64,000 nucleotides of DNA from an uncultured Alkaliphilus sp. (GTDB lineage Bacteria; Bacillota; Clostridia; Peptostreptococcales; Natronincolaceae), in contig CALJEQ010000023.1 of the NCBI GenBank assembly GCA_938074565.1, positions 117,201 to 181,200 of the forward strand. The letters run 5' to 3'. Numbering within the stretch: the first letter of the stretch is position 1; every line of letters begins with the position of its first letter. The notes under the pieces are model-generated. The model was given only the letters and a program-made list of their open reading frames with translations. It was not told the origin of the DNA and searched no databases. Position numbers and translations under genes: made by a program. Shown piece after piece: positions 18,878-26,967 of this stretch.

Positions 18878-19330
18878 CTATGCCCTTTCTAACTCTTCCT
18901 TTACTTCTTTTATAACTTTAGGAATTTGTTCTCTAATTTCATCTGAAAGTTCTAAATCAAAACAAATTTCCTTAGGTTCTACACCAATAATAATAACTTC
19001 TGGATTATACCCCATTCTATTAATATCTGTTAAAAGATCCAATAGTTGTACATCATGCAATGAAGTATTTGACTTAATGTAGCTGGGAAGATCTTCTGGT
19101 GTTACTCGATATATTGTACCAAAAGGATGTCCTCCCTTTAAGCTATCTATAACTATAACTTTATCGTTTTTAATAAATATATCTAATAAATCAAATATGC
19201 AAGTACCACCATCTATTAACTCGATATTTTGAAAATACTCTTCTTTTTGAAGTTGGTTAATTGTATGTATACCAACACCATCATCCCTTAGTAAGATATT
19301 TCCTATACCCAACACTGCTATTTTTTTCAT
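18878..19330 (-). CDS. hyaD: Hydrogenase maturation endopeptidase
   Basis: A 150-residue protein of the HybD/HyaD peptidase family. GIGNILLRDDGVGIH holds the first metal-binding acid; VIDSLKGG and the SLHD histidine near residue 93 complete the nickel-recognition site. It cleaves the C-terminal tail from the large subunit after the [NiFe] centre is finished. The gene overlaps the large-subunit stop by one base (TAATG), as expected for a dedicated partner. Confidence 0.93.
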   Translation of the reverse strand: MKKIAVLGIGNILLRDDGVGIHTINQLQKEEYFQNIELIDGGTCIFDLLDIFIKNDKVIVIDSLKGGHPFGTIYRVTPEDLPSYIKSNTSLHDVQLLDLLTDINRMGYNPEVIIIGVEPKEICFDLELSDEIREQIPKVIKEVKEELERA

Positions 19331-20784
19331 TATAATATTCCTTTAGGATTTGGTGTGCCAACTACAAATTTTGAAGCTATCTGTTTTTCTGAATCTATTA
19401 CATGAACTGCACAGGCTGTACAAGGGTCAAAAGAGTGAATAATTCTCATCAGTTCGATTGGATTATTTTTATCTTTAACAGTCACTCCAATTAGAGCCTT
19501 TTCTAATGGACCTGCCATACCATTATTATCCTTTGGTGAAACATTCCAGCAGGTTGCTGTCACCACTTGATAATTGGCGATTACACTATTGTTATATCTA
19601 ATATAGTGTACTAAAGCTCCCCTTGGTGCTTCTGTTATTCCCATTCCCTCACCAGCACTTGGTAAACTATGAAGACTGCTATTGTATTCTTGTCCTCCTG
19701 CAACAACTTCATTAGTCCATGTTGTTAATGAATTTGCTAACTTTCTAGTCTCTAGCATTCTAGCCATATGTCTATCCATTACAGAAACACCATTTCTATA
19801 ATCTCCATTAATCCATGCCCTTGCCAATGGACCCACTTCATATGGTATTACATTGTTTGTGGTTTCTTGGTATCTTGTGGCTTTAGTCCATGTATATGCC
19901 CCTGCTTTATTAAGGTCAGGATTTGTTGTACTATCTTTAATGGCTGTTGTAGTAGAACCCGAGTACCAACCATGACTAATATCTTCAATAATCTTTGCAG
20001 TATCTACAGTGGAATATTGCCCATTGGTGTATCTTCCTTGCTTAAATAAAGTGTTTGTACTGTTATTTGCTTCTAGTTCAAAAACTCCTAAAGATAAGAA
20101 GTTTCTATAACCAGCACCCACATTATAATAGTCTGAATATACAGATGCCAGTTTTTGCACATCATGTTGATATTCATTGTCTATAAAAGATTTTACCTCC
20201 GCCAATAATGCCTTATATTGATTAATTTCTGCTGCTGTAGGCTGTTTAGTAACTCCACCGGGCATAATCGACATAACATGGGGTATTTTCCCTGCAAATA
20301 TTGCCACCATTTCATGGGCTTTTCTTCTTATTTCCAAGGCTTTTACATAATTATTAAATAATTTATCGTTATCACTTTTTGTAAAACGAAGATCAGTATC
20401 ATAACTCGTAACCCATGGTGCTTTGTCTGGACCCTTTACATAGTCCAATAGTGTTAAATGATAAAATTGTAGTATATGGTCTTGTATAAAGTTTCCACCT
20501 TGTATCAAGTTACGTAAAATTCTTGCCTGTTGTGTTGGTCTAAACCCCCTCGATGCTTCTATGGATTTTGCCGATGCTATTGCGTGGGATACAGGACACA
20601 AACCACAAATTCTTTGGGTTAAGTGGACAGCATCCCTTGGGTCTCTACCCCTTAAAAGATTTTCAAAACCTCTAAACATATTTCCTGTGCTTTTAGCATC
20701 AATTACCCTATTATTACTGTCTAACTCAACCTCCACCTTCATATGTCCTTCTAACCTTGTAACCGGATCTAATTTAATTTTCAT
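19330..20784 (-). CDS. [NiFe]-hydrogenase large subunit, group 1 type
   Basis: A 484-residue catalytic subunit. The L1 motif RICGLCPVSH (C60, C63) and the L2 motif DPCTACAVH (C455, C458) supply the four cysteine ligands of nickel and iron; cysteine, not selenocysteine, is at the L2 positions. The cleavage site after H461 leaves a 23-residue tail, so the maturation protease next door is needed. N-terminal KLDPVTRLEGHM is typical. It pairs with the RR-signal small subunit, so the enzyme should face outside the membrane and most likely oxidises H2. It starts 53 bases after the small-subunit stop. Confidence 0.96.
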   Translation of the reverse strand: MKIKLDPVTRLEGHMKVEVELDSNNRVIDAKSTGNMFRGFENLLRGRDPRDAVHLTQRICGLCPVSHAIASAKSIEASRGFRPTQQARILRNLIQGGNFIQDHILQFYHLTLLDYVKGPDKAPWVTSYDTDLRFTKSDNDKLFNNYVKALEIRRKAHEMVAIFAGKIPHVMSIMPGGVTKQPTAAEINQYKALLAEVKSFIDNEYQHDVQKLASVYSDYYNVGAGYRNFLSLGVFELEANNSTNTLFKQGRYTNGQYSTVDTAKIIEDISHGWYSGSTTTAIKDSTTNPDLNKAGAYTWTKATRYQETTNNVIPYEVGPLARAWINGDYRNGVSVMDRHMARMLETRKLANSLTTWTNEVVAGGQEYNSSLHSLPSAGEGMGITEAPRGALVHYIRYNNSVIANYQVVTATCWNVSPKDNNGMAGPLEKALIGVTVKDKNNPIELMRIIHSFDPCTACAVHVIDSEKQIASKFVVGTPNPKGIL

Positions 20785-20837
20785 TCCCTTATCCCTTCTT
20801 TCGAGTTTGATTTTTTATTTACTATTAAAAATTTTTA

Positions 20838-21755
20838 TTAATAAATTCTACTGAATGGAAAATTCTTACTTACACAACCGATACAAATGTTCCCTGTACC
20901 AAAGCATCCTTTTCTGTCGCTCCAATTATTTCCCCAATTAAGTGCAGTATAACAAGTACCCCTTGTATCGTTGTCTTTACCTTTACAATTAAGGTTACTG
21001 AAACAATTTCCTATAACCCCTAGACCACTGGCTCTTCCTGTCCCCTTTAATGGACAACCTTCAGAGTGCAGGGCTTTTGAAGCATAATATTCTGTAGGTC
21101 TTAAATCAGAATCTTTTGGCAGTGGCTGACCCAACAATAGTTTAATTAACGTTCCACCTATAATATATGGATGTACAGGGCAACCAGGAAGATTAATTAT
21201 TTTACTTCTAGCTGATGTACCTAATACTCCTTCTACGGTTTGTGCCCCAGTGGCATCGTTACCTGCCTTTGCCACCCCCCTAAAGGCAGCACATTGACCT
21301 ATGGCTATAACATGTTTTGCATTTTGCCCCAATTCCCTTACAACCTGTAGGGCAGTTAAGTGATGTCCATCTCTTTCTCCTATAATACAATGGATACCAT
21401 TATTAGCGGTTGGAATCCACCCTTCTACAATTAGTATGTAATTGTTATGGCTTGGTGGGTTTAACATTTCTACAGCTTCCCTGCCTGACATTGCCATTAA
21501 TGTGTTATGATATTTAAGATCGATATGGTTCATTAACATATCATCCACTGTTGTTACCTTTGTACTTTCATTTTTAACCATGTTTAAAAATGCTACAGTA
21601 CAACCGGTACACCCTGCTGCTTGTACCCATATTACAGGTGTGTGTTCTAAATTCTCCATGGCATATGCCATATTTTGCAAATTTACTTTCCCTATTCCCA
21701 ATGCTGTTCCTGAAACTGCCATCCATTTTAAAAACTCTCTTCTGGATATTTTCAT
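20838..21755 (-). CDS. [NiFe]-hydrogenase small subunit with Tat signal
   Basis: A 305-residue iron-sulfur subunit. The N-terminus SRREFLKWM is a classic twin-arginine signal with cleavage likely near residues 30-35. The proximal cluster uses C49, C52, C155 and C192, with glycine in the CTGC motif at the place of the extra cysteine of O2-tolerant enzymes. The distal cluster uses H230, C234, C251 and C257. The medial cluster has C268, C291, C294 and additionally C284 where standard enzymes have proline, so a [4Fe-4S] medial cluster is inferred. There is no C-terminal membrane anchor and no cytochrome b gene in the operon. Confidence 0.95.
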   Translation of the reverse strand: MKISRREFLKWMAVSGTALGIGKVNLQNMAYAMENLEHTPVIWVQAAGCTGCTVAFLNMVKNESTKVTTVDDMLMNHIDLKYHNTLMAMSGREAVEMLNPPSHNNYILIVEGWIPTANNGIHCIIGERDGHHLTALQVVRELGQNAKHVIAIGQCAAFRGVAKAGNDATGAQTVEGVLGTSARSKIINLPGCPVHPYIIGGTLIKLLLGQPLPKDSDLRPTEYYASKALHSEGCPLKGTGRASGLGVIGNCFSNLNCKGKDNDTRGTCYTALNWGNNWSDRKGCFGTGNICIGCVSKNFPFSRIY

Positions 21756-22071
21756 TGGAATTATGCCCCCCTTTGTTTTTTAAAATTTTTAATTTTTTAT
21801 TTGTAGTATTCGTAAATATGTTGTTAACTGATTATGTTTGCTAGTGCTTTGATGTTAATAATTTTCATTATCATTTAAACTATAAAAAATTATAGGAAAG
21901 ATGGTAATTTCCTGTACGATATATTTAACACTCTATAAAAAAGTCTTTGATGTTTATTTTTTAACAATTCGCAATATTCTTTATCCTTAAATTTTAAGTC
22001 TCTAATTATATTACTAAATAATAAAGATATAGTTAATAAATTTTTATTTTGTTAAATATATGAAACCCTAC
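21756..22071 (-). promoter_or_regulatory. Long leader of the hydrogenase operon
   Basis: About 315 bases separate the best promoter (22078-22107) from the small-subunit start. I see no coding frame with a ribosome site and no strong terminator; the stretch is AT-rich and contains the Fur-box-like sequence at 21854-21872. A second, nearer promoter cannot be ruled out. Confidence 0.4.
21854..21872 (-). promoter_or_regulatory. Fur-box-like site before the hydrogenase operon
   Basis: The minus strand reads GATAATGAAAATTATTAAC, matching 16 of 19 positions of the classic Fur box. Iron-responsive control of an iron-sulfur hydrogenase is plausible, but AT-rich DNA yields such matches by chance. Confidence 0.35.
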
Positions 22072-22077
22072 ACATTC

Positions 22078-22107
22078 ATTATAAAGTCTAGTATTGTAAA
22101 TAGTCAA
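22078..22107 (-). promoter_or_regulatory. Promoter of the hydrogenase operon
   Basis: TTGACT, an 18-base spacer, then TATAAT on the minus strand, downstream of the crp terminator. Confidence 0.6.
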
Positions 22108-22216
22108 CAATTTTTACAAAAAATAAAGTTATAATATTTCAATAAGTGTTTTACCTATCTAATTACATATATGTTAATCATTAAATTGCTACACAAAGTA
22201 TAAAATATAGATTTCA

Positions 22217-22267
22217 ATAAAAAAATCAGCCCTTAGCCTATTGTATTTTCTAAGAAAGCTGATTTTT
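22217..22267 (-). terminator. Terminator of the Crp/Fnr-family gene
   Basis: A 10-bp stem AAAAATCAGC / GCTGATTTTT with a second inner stem CTTAG / CTAAG; the minus strand continues TTTTTTTATT. It separates the regulator from the hydrogenase operon. Confidence 0.9.
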
Positions 22268-22291
22268 ATTTATGATAAAGCCATATTTTCT

Positions 22292-22978
22292 CTACTGTAT
22301 CCAACCATTTAATTTTTCTAAATCTTTTATTATAATTTTCTTCCCACTAATATCAATAGAACCTTCTTTTTTAAATTGACTTATTGCTCGACTTACGGTT
22401 TCTCTTGTAGTACCAATCATACTAGCCAGTTCTTGTCTAGATAGATTTAATTTCAATTCTACACCATCTGTAGTTTCTATTCCATGATCTTTTGCTAATT
22501 TTATAATCATTTGAGCAGTTCTCATATAGGTGTCTCCCAATGCCAACTCTTTAACTTTTTGTTGAGAGCTGAAAAGCTTTTTACTTAATACTTTAATAAC
22601 CCTTAAAGCTATCTCAGAATTATTACTCACTAACTTTTCAAGGTCTTCATTTCTTATCATACCAATATTAGCATCCTCTAATATTTCAGCTGAAGCTGGA
22701 TAATTCATATCATTAAAAAGAGTAACCTCTGCGAAGACCCCCCCCTCACTTAAGATGGTAAATATAAGTTCTCTACCATCTGGAGTGGTTTTAAATATTT
22801 TCACCTTTCCAGATTTAATAAAGAAAAAGGCTTCTCCTGGATCCCCCTCCATAAATATGATAGTACCCTTTCTCATCGTTCTATCAATGGTAATTCCTCT
22901 AACTGCTTCTAAGTCTTTTTCATTCAAAGTTGAAAAAGCTGGTATTTTCCTTAAAATATCACCTGTACTTTTTACCAT
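22292..22978 (-). CDS. Crp/Fnr-family transcription regulator
   Basis: About 228 residues. An N-terminal cyclic-nucleotide-binding-like barrel (about 10-120) contains FIKSGKVKIFK and GGVFAEVTLF, followed by a dimer helix and a winged helix with NLSRQELASMIGTTRETVSR. The recognition helix RETVSR resembles that of Crp. There are no N-terminal cysteines for an Fnr-type cluster, and the FCMHSG-like heme ligand segment of the CO sensor CooA is absent, so the signal is unknown. The ATG at codon 10 has GAGGGA upstream and is chosen. It sits just ahead of the hydrogenase operon and behind a methyltransferase gene. Confidence 0.92.
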   Translation of the reverse strand: MVKSTGDILRKIPAFSTLNEKDLEAVRGITIDRTMRKGTIIFMEGDPGEAFFFIKSGKVKIFKTTPDGRELIFTILSEGGVFAEVTLFNDMNYPASAEILEDANIGMIRNEDLEKLVSNNSEIALRVIKVLSKKLFSSQQKVKELALGDTYMRTAQMIIKLAKDHGIETTDGVELKLNLSRQELASMIGTTRETVSRAISQFKKEGSIDISGKKIIIKDLEKLNGWIQ

Positions 22979-23004
22979 GTATGTCCCTCTTTCAATTAAT
23001 ATCA

Positions 23005-23733
23005 TTATTTTTCTGCCACAATAACGGTAGCATAAGATTCATCACTATAGGGCTCTTCTTTAAAGTTACCATAAACCTCATTAATGAAAAACCCTATTTT
23101 TTCTAGGCCTTCAATTAATTCTTTTTTTCTTAAAGGATATAGTTCTACTACATTTTTATAACATTCATTTTCTTTTATAACCCTTAATTCTGTCTGAAAA
23201 TGAATCAAATCATCCCCTGAATATTTAACATAATTACGAACTAAACTTACACCAGCTTCGTTATTTTCAATTGTTGGTAGTTGTTCTATATTATATTTCA
23301 ATATTCTATCATAATTAATTATTTGAATAATCATTTTACCTTTTTTCTCTAATAGTTGATAAACCACCTTAAGCACCTGCATAATTTCTTCTAAAGTAGT
23401 CAAATGCACCAATGAATTTCCTATACAGAAGGCTGTTTCAAAGGATTCTTCCTTATAATATTGCTGTAACTTTTTCATATCCCCCACTAATGCATTAACA
23501 GTAACCCCTTCTTCTCTAGCTTTTTTCTTAAATACCTCTATCATTCCTTCATCTAAGTCTATTCCAGAAACGGTATAACCCTCTTTAGCTAAAGAAATAG
23601 AATAATTTCCAGTGCTACAGGCAATATCAAGTATATTATTGCCTACTATTCTTTTTGTAAGAAACTCTAATTGTGGTTTGCCAGCAGGAAAAATATCATC
23701 ATAGTATTTATTAAATTCATTATAAAACCCCAA
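23005..23733 (-). CDS. Class I SAM-dependent methyltransferase
   Basis: About 242 residues with the SAM motif ILDIACSTGNYSISLA and the acidic GIDLDEGMIEV following it, then post-I motifs VGDMKKL and FCIGNSLVHL. It resembles small-molecule methyltransferases; the substrate is unknown. The TTG giving MGFYNEFNKYYDD is chosen because GGGAGGG stands 6 bases upstream; the longest frame begins 25 codons earlier with no ribosome site. It precedes the crp-like gene by 26 bases and is likely in the same transcript. Confidence 0.88.
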   Translation of the reverse strand: MGFYNEFNKYYDDIFPAGKPQLEFLTKRIVGNNILDIACSTGNYSISLAKEGYTVSGIDLDEGMIEVFKKKAREEGVTVNALVGDMKKLQQYYKEESFETAFCIGNSLVHLTTLEEIMQVLKVVYQLLEKKGKMIIQIINYDRILKYNIEQLPTIENNEAGVSLVRNYVKYSGDDLIHFQTELRVIKENECYKNVVELYPLRKKELIEGLEKIGFFINEVYGNFKEEPYSDESYATVIVAEK

Positions 23734-24089
23734 AACAATCCCTCCCATTATTCTATTATAATCTATTAATACTATTTTTTTTAATACTATTTTTATTAAT
23801 ACCCCCATAAAGATAATATATTTAACAAATATTAAAAAGTTTTATAATTTAATGTATTGCATAAATAGAGTAATAATTATTCATAGTTAGTTAAAAAATT
23901 ATCAATAAAATTCAATGATTTTAGCAACTTAAAATAGACAACGTTTTCATTTATGTAAAAATTGACATTCTATTGATCATTGTAATTTAAACACTTTACT
24001 TATTATTCCCCCTTTGAATAATTGTAAATTCCTTTGGGCTTTTTACTGAATTTTCACAAAATGATTGAGGAAAAATGTAATTTTTTTGT
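23734..24089. other. Divergent intergenic region
   Basis: AT-rich DNA between the methyltransferase (minus) and DUF1622/cooS (plus). It contains a short tandem duplication (TTAATACTATTTTT, near 23765-23795), the cre site at 23936 and a possible TTGACA near 23965. No gene is seen. Confidence 0.5.
23936..23950. promoter_or_regulatory. Perfect cre (CcpA operator) match
   Basis: The minus strand reads ATGAAAACGTTGTCT, matching every fixed position of WTGNAANCGNWNNCW. It lies between the divergent methyltransferase/crp and DUF1622/cooS units. A CcpA-like LacI protein is encoded at 58050-59039. Confidence 0.6.
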
Positions 24090-24118
24090 TTGACATTTAT
24101 TTTTTTTAGGAGCATAAT
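24090..24118 (+). promoter_or_regulatory. Promoter of the DUF1622 gene
   Basis: TTGACA, a 17-base spacer, then CATAAT. An inverted repeat GAGCA...TGCTC overlaps the -10 region (24110-24130) and may be an operator. Confidence 0.7.
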
Positions 24119-24184
24119 ATTAATGTGCTCATTCTAGAGAGATTAATTAGTAATAAATATTCATTATATTAGGAGGATTATTAA

Positions 24185-24589
24185 ATGATACTAGAACACT
24201 TTATGGAAGCTATTATCCCTTATGTTATTCACATTTTAGAAGCAATGGGAATTTTTGTAATTGTTTTCACTGCAATTAAAGCCTTTGCCCAATATGCGTT
24301 AAGAACTTTTAATTTTACAGATGATACAATAAAAATCGAACTTGCTAAGGCATTAGCTTTAGGGCTAGAATTTAAATTAGCTGGTGAGATATTGAAAACA
24401 GTTACAATTCGTACTTTAAGCGAGGTTTATATTTTAGCAGCAGTTGTTGCCTTAAGGGTTATCTTAACATTTGTTATTCATTGGGAAATTGTTTCTGATA
24501 CTAAACATTGTAATGAGTTCTTAGAATTAAAGAAAATGGCAACAAATGAAAACAGCGTAGATTTTAAAAAAAAACACACAGCTTCTTAA
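24185..24589 (+). CDS. DUF1622 membrane protein
   Basis: A 134-residue protein of the DUF1622 family with three hydrophobic segments (about 10-35, 55-75 and 80-105), the middle part reading KALALGLEFKLAGEILKT, which is characteristic. Function is not established. The ATG follows AGGAGG. It is 119 bases upstream of cooS on the same strand, with a terminator between; its regular role with CODH is not known, but the shared promoter region suggests linked expression. Confidence 0.88.
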   Translation: MILEHFMEAIIPYVIHILEAMGIFVIVFTAIKAFAQYALRTFNFTDDTIKIELAKALALGLEFKLAGEILKTVTIRTLSEVYILAAVVALRVILTFVIHWEIVSDTKHCNEFLELKKMATNENSVDFKKKHTAS

Positions 24590-24606
24590 AAAATTTATCT
24601 CTTAAT

Positions 24607-24633
24607 AAGAAACCATTATAGGTTTCTTTTTTT
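24607..24633 (+). terminator. Terminator between DUF1622 and cooS
   Basis: AAGAAACC, loop ATTATA, GGTTTCTT, then T residues. cooS has no strong promoter of its own after this hairpin, so partial read-through may feed it. Confidence 0.85.
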
Positions 24634-24707
24634 ATTTTAAAAATACATACATAATCAAACCTCATTATTGACAAAATATTACTGATAACTTTAAAGGAGG
24701 TACGTTT

Positions 24708-26831
24708 ATGTCTAATGATAAAGAAAATTTACAAAACAGTACAAACACCATCAACCCTGGTAAAGTAGGTTTACGGGCTGATGTTACTGGTATTAGTGGT
24801 ACTAATGACCCTAATCATCACCATGACCTACATGATAAAATTCAAGTTAACTATGATAATATAACCAAGTCCCCAGCTCCTGATGATGTGTTTAATTGGC
24901 AAAGAGAACACATCAAAGTAGATGATCAATCTACTGAAGGGTATCCATTAAATGTTATTGTAGACCCTGCAATGAGGGAGATGTATCAAGTAGTACATAA
25001 TGCTACTCTTACTAATGTATTTGATCGTTTTTCTGAACAACAGCCCCAATGTCGTTTCTGTGTTGAAGGATTATCCTGTCAACTTTGTGCTAATGGTCCT
25101 TGTCGGATTTCTTCAAAATCTCCAAGGGGGGTATGTGGTGTTGATGCCCATACAATGGTTGCACGAAACTTTACTTATCGTCATGTAACCATAGGAACAT
25201 CAGCTAATATATTCCATGCCCATCAAGCGGCTAGGACTCTAAAAGCAGCTGGTGAAAATCCTCAAAGTGGTTTAAAAATAAGGGATGTTGAAAAACTAAA
25301 AAAATATGCTGATATGTTAGGGCTTAATGCAAACCTTCCAACTAATGAATTGGCTGTACAGTTTGCTCAATTTGTTATAGATGATATACACCGTCCCTAT
25401 AATGAGCCTTCTAAATTAGTAGAAGCTTTTGCCCCCACCAAACGAAAAGAATTGTGGAATAAAATGGGTCTATATCCTGGTGGTGGTTATAGTGAAGTTG
25501 CTTTTTCACAAACCAAATGTATGACTAACTTTAATGCTGACCCAGTAGACTTCTTATTAAATTGTGTGCGTTTAGGGGTTGCCAATGAGTATCAAGGTCT
25601 TTTTGCTTTAGATATATTGCAGGAAATATTAATGGGTACACAAAAAATTACAATGCAAAAACAAAATATGGGTCTTTTAAATGCTGATATGATTAATATT
25701 ATCACTAATGGGCATATGCCTTTATTAGCCCATGTTGCCATTGAAATGGCTTCTTCAGATGAATGGCAAGAAAAGGCCCGTCAAGTTGGAGCAAATGGTA
25801 TTCAAATATTAGGTCATGTTTGTGAAGGTCAACAATTATTAAACTATGCAGGAACTCAAGGTATGAGGGCTTTTGGTGGACAAGAGGGTGAGTGGTTATC
25901 TGAAGAATATTTATTAGCCACTGGAGTTGTTGATTTATTTATGTTTGACTACAACTGTACTGTACCAACTCTACCTATTTATGCTAAACGTTTTGGTACA
26001 AAACTTGTTAGTACCCATCCTGTAATTAAGTTACAAGGTACAGAGACCATAGACTTTGTTCCTGAGAAAATGAATGAACAGGCTGAAAAAGTATTAAATA
26101 TGGCTTTGGAAGCTTTCCAAAAACGAAGAAGTGAAAATAGAAAAGTTTATATTCCTCCTTATACTTCTGAATGCATGGTGGGCTTTAGTACCGAATCTGT
26201 AAGGGAAGCCCTTGGTGGAAGCTTTGATCCATTAATCGAGCAAATTGCCAATGGAAATATTCGAGGTATTGCCACTATAGTAGGATGTACCACTGCCCGT
26301 TATGGACAGGGAGGTAGCAACATATTTAAAATTACTAAAGGATTAATTGAAAATAATATTCTAGTTTTATCTGGTGGATGTACTTCTTCCGTAATGGAGT
26401 ATACTGGATTAGCCCACCCATCAGCAGCAGATGAAGCAGGAGAAGGTTTAAAAGCAGTATGTAAACAATTAGGTATTCCACCAGTATTATCTTATGGTGC
26501 TTGTGTAGACATCGGTAAAATGACCCATACTGCAATGGAATTGGCTGATGCTTTAAACGTTGACACTGATAAGCTGCCATTAGTAATTGGTGCTCCTGAA
26601 TATTTAGAGCAAAAAGCTGTGGCAGATGCTTGTACGGCTATTGCTTTAGGATGGTTAGTTCATGTTGCTCCAGTGCCTTCTGTTACAGGAAGTGATGTGG
26701 TGGTAAAAACATTAACTGAAACCACTGAAAGTCTTGGTTTAGGTAAATTAATGGTGGAGCTGGATGCAGAAAAAACTATTCAAATCTATGTAGATCATAT
26801 TGAGAAGAAACGTAAAGAATTAGGTATATAG
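24708..26831 (+). CDS. cooS: Ni,Fe carbon monoxide dehydrogenase
   Basis: A 707-residue catalytic subunit oxidising CO to CO2 at the nickel C-cluster. B-cluster cysteines are C124, C127, C132 and C143. C115 and C118 form a C-x2-C pair where other CODHs have C-x7-C for the shared D-cluster. C-cluster ligands can be followed: H in NGHMPLL, then cysteines in GHVCEGQ, FDYNC, IVGCTTA, LSGGCTSS and YGACVD. The N-terminal 75-80 residues, with an HHH run at about 37-39, are an extension over the Carboxydothermus enzyme. No CooF, CooC, CooA or acetyl-CoA synthase gene is adjacent. AAAGGAGG precedes the ATG. Confidence 0.96.
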   Translation: MSNDKENLQNSTNTINPGKVGLRADVTGISGTNDPNHHHDLHDKIQVNYDNITKSPAPDDVFNWQREHIKVDDQSTEGYPLNVIVDPAMREMYQVVHNATLTNVFDRFSEQQPQCRFCVEGLSCQLCANGPCRISSKSPRGVCGVDAHTMVARNFTYRHVTIGTSANIFHAHQAARTLKAAGENPQSGLKIRDVEKLKKYADMLGLNANLPTNELAVQFAQFVIDDIHRPYNEPSKLVEAFAPTKRKELWNKMGLYPGGGYSEVAFSQTKCMTNFNADPVDFLLNCVRLGVANEYQGLFALDILQEILMGTQKITMQKQNMGLLNADMINIITNGHMPLLAHVAIEMASSDEWQEKARQVGANGIQILGHVCEGQQLLNYAGTQGMRAFGGQEGEWLSEEYLLATGVVDLFMFDYNCTVPTLPIYAKRFGTKLVSTHPVIKLQGTETIDFVPEKMNEQAEKVLNMALEAFQKRRSENRKVYIPPYTSECMVGFSTESVREALGGSFDPLIEQIANGNIRGIATIVGCTTARYGQGGSNIFKITKGLIENNILVLSGGCTSSVMEYTGLAHPSAADEAGEGLKAVCKQLGIPPVLSYGACVDIGKMTHTAMELADALNVDTDKLPLVIGAPEYLEQKAVADACTAIALGWLVHVAPVPSVTGSDVVVKTLTETTESLGLGKLMVELDAEKTIQIYVDHIEKKRKELGI

Positions 26832-26900
26832 ATAATCTTCTATCTCTAAAGACTAATAATAGAATAGTAAAATAATAAATAAGAAGAATAAGCATAACTA

Positions 26901-26930
26901 AAACCACTAAGTTTTTTATCTTAGTGGTTT
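26901..26930. terminator. Shared terminator of cooS and gerAC
   Basis: An 11-bp perfect stem AAACCACTAAG / CTTAGTGGTTT between convergent genes; the T-tracts on both sides are weak. Confidence 0.65.
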
Positions 26931-26967
26931 ATCTTTAACCCTATGGCTTTTTCTATTAATACTTAAA

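Noticed and set aside
19330..20784. Selenocysteine in the hydrogenase large subunit
   Set aside because: Both L2 metal ligands are ordinary cysteine codons and there is no in-frame TGA.
22292..22978. The Crp/Fnr protein as the CO sensor CooA
   Set aside because: It lies near CODH and hydrogenase, but the CooA heme-ligand segment is missing (FAEVTLF stands where FCMHSG would be) and the N-terminus lacks the proline ligand, so it is called only as Crp/Fnr family.
23960..24080. Fnr or Crp box (TTGATC..., TTTCACA) before DUF1622
   Set aside because: Only half sites were found; no full TTGAT-N4-ATCAA or TGTGA-N6-TCACA dyad.
24660..24707. TTGACA just before cooS as a promoter
   Set aside because: No acceptable -10 box lies 16-18 bases downstream before the ribosome site; the nearest fit would start transcription in the ribosome site itself.
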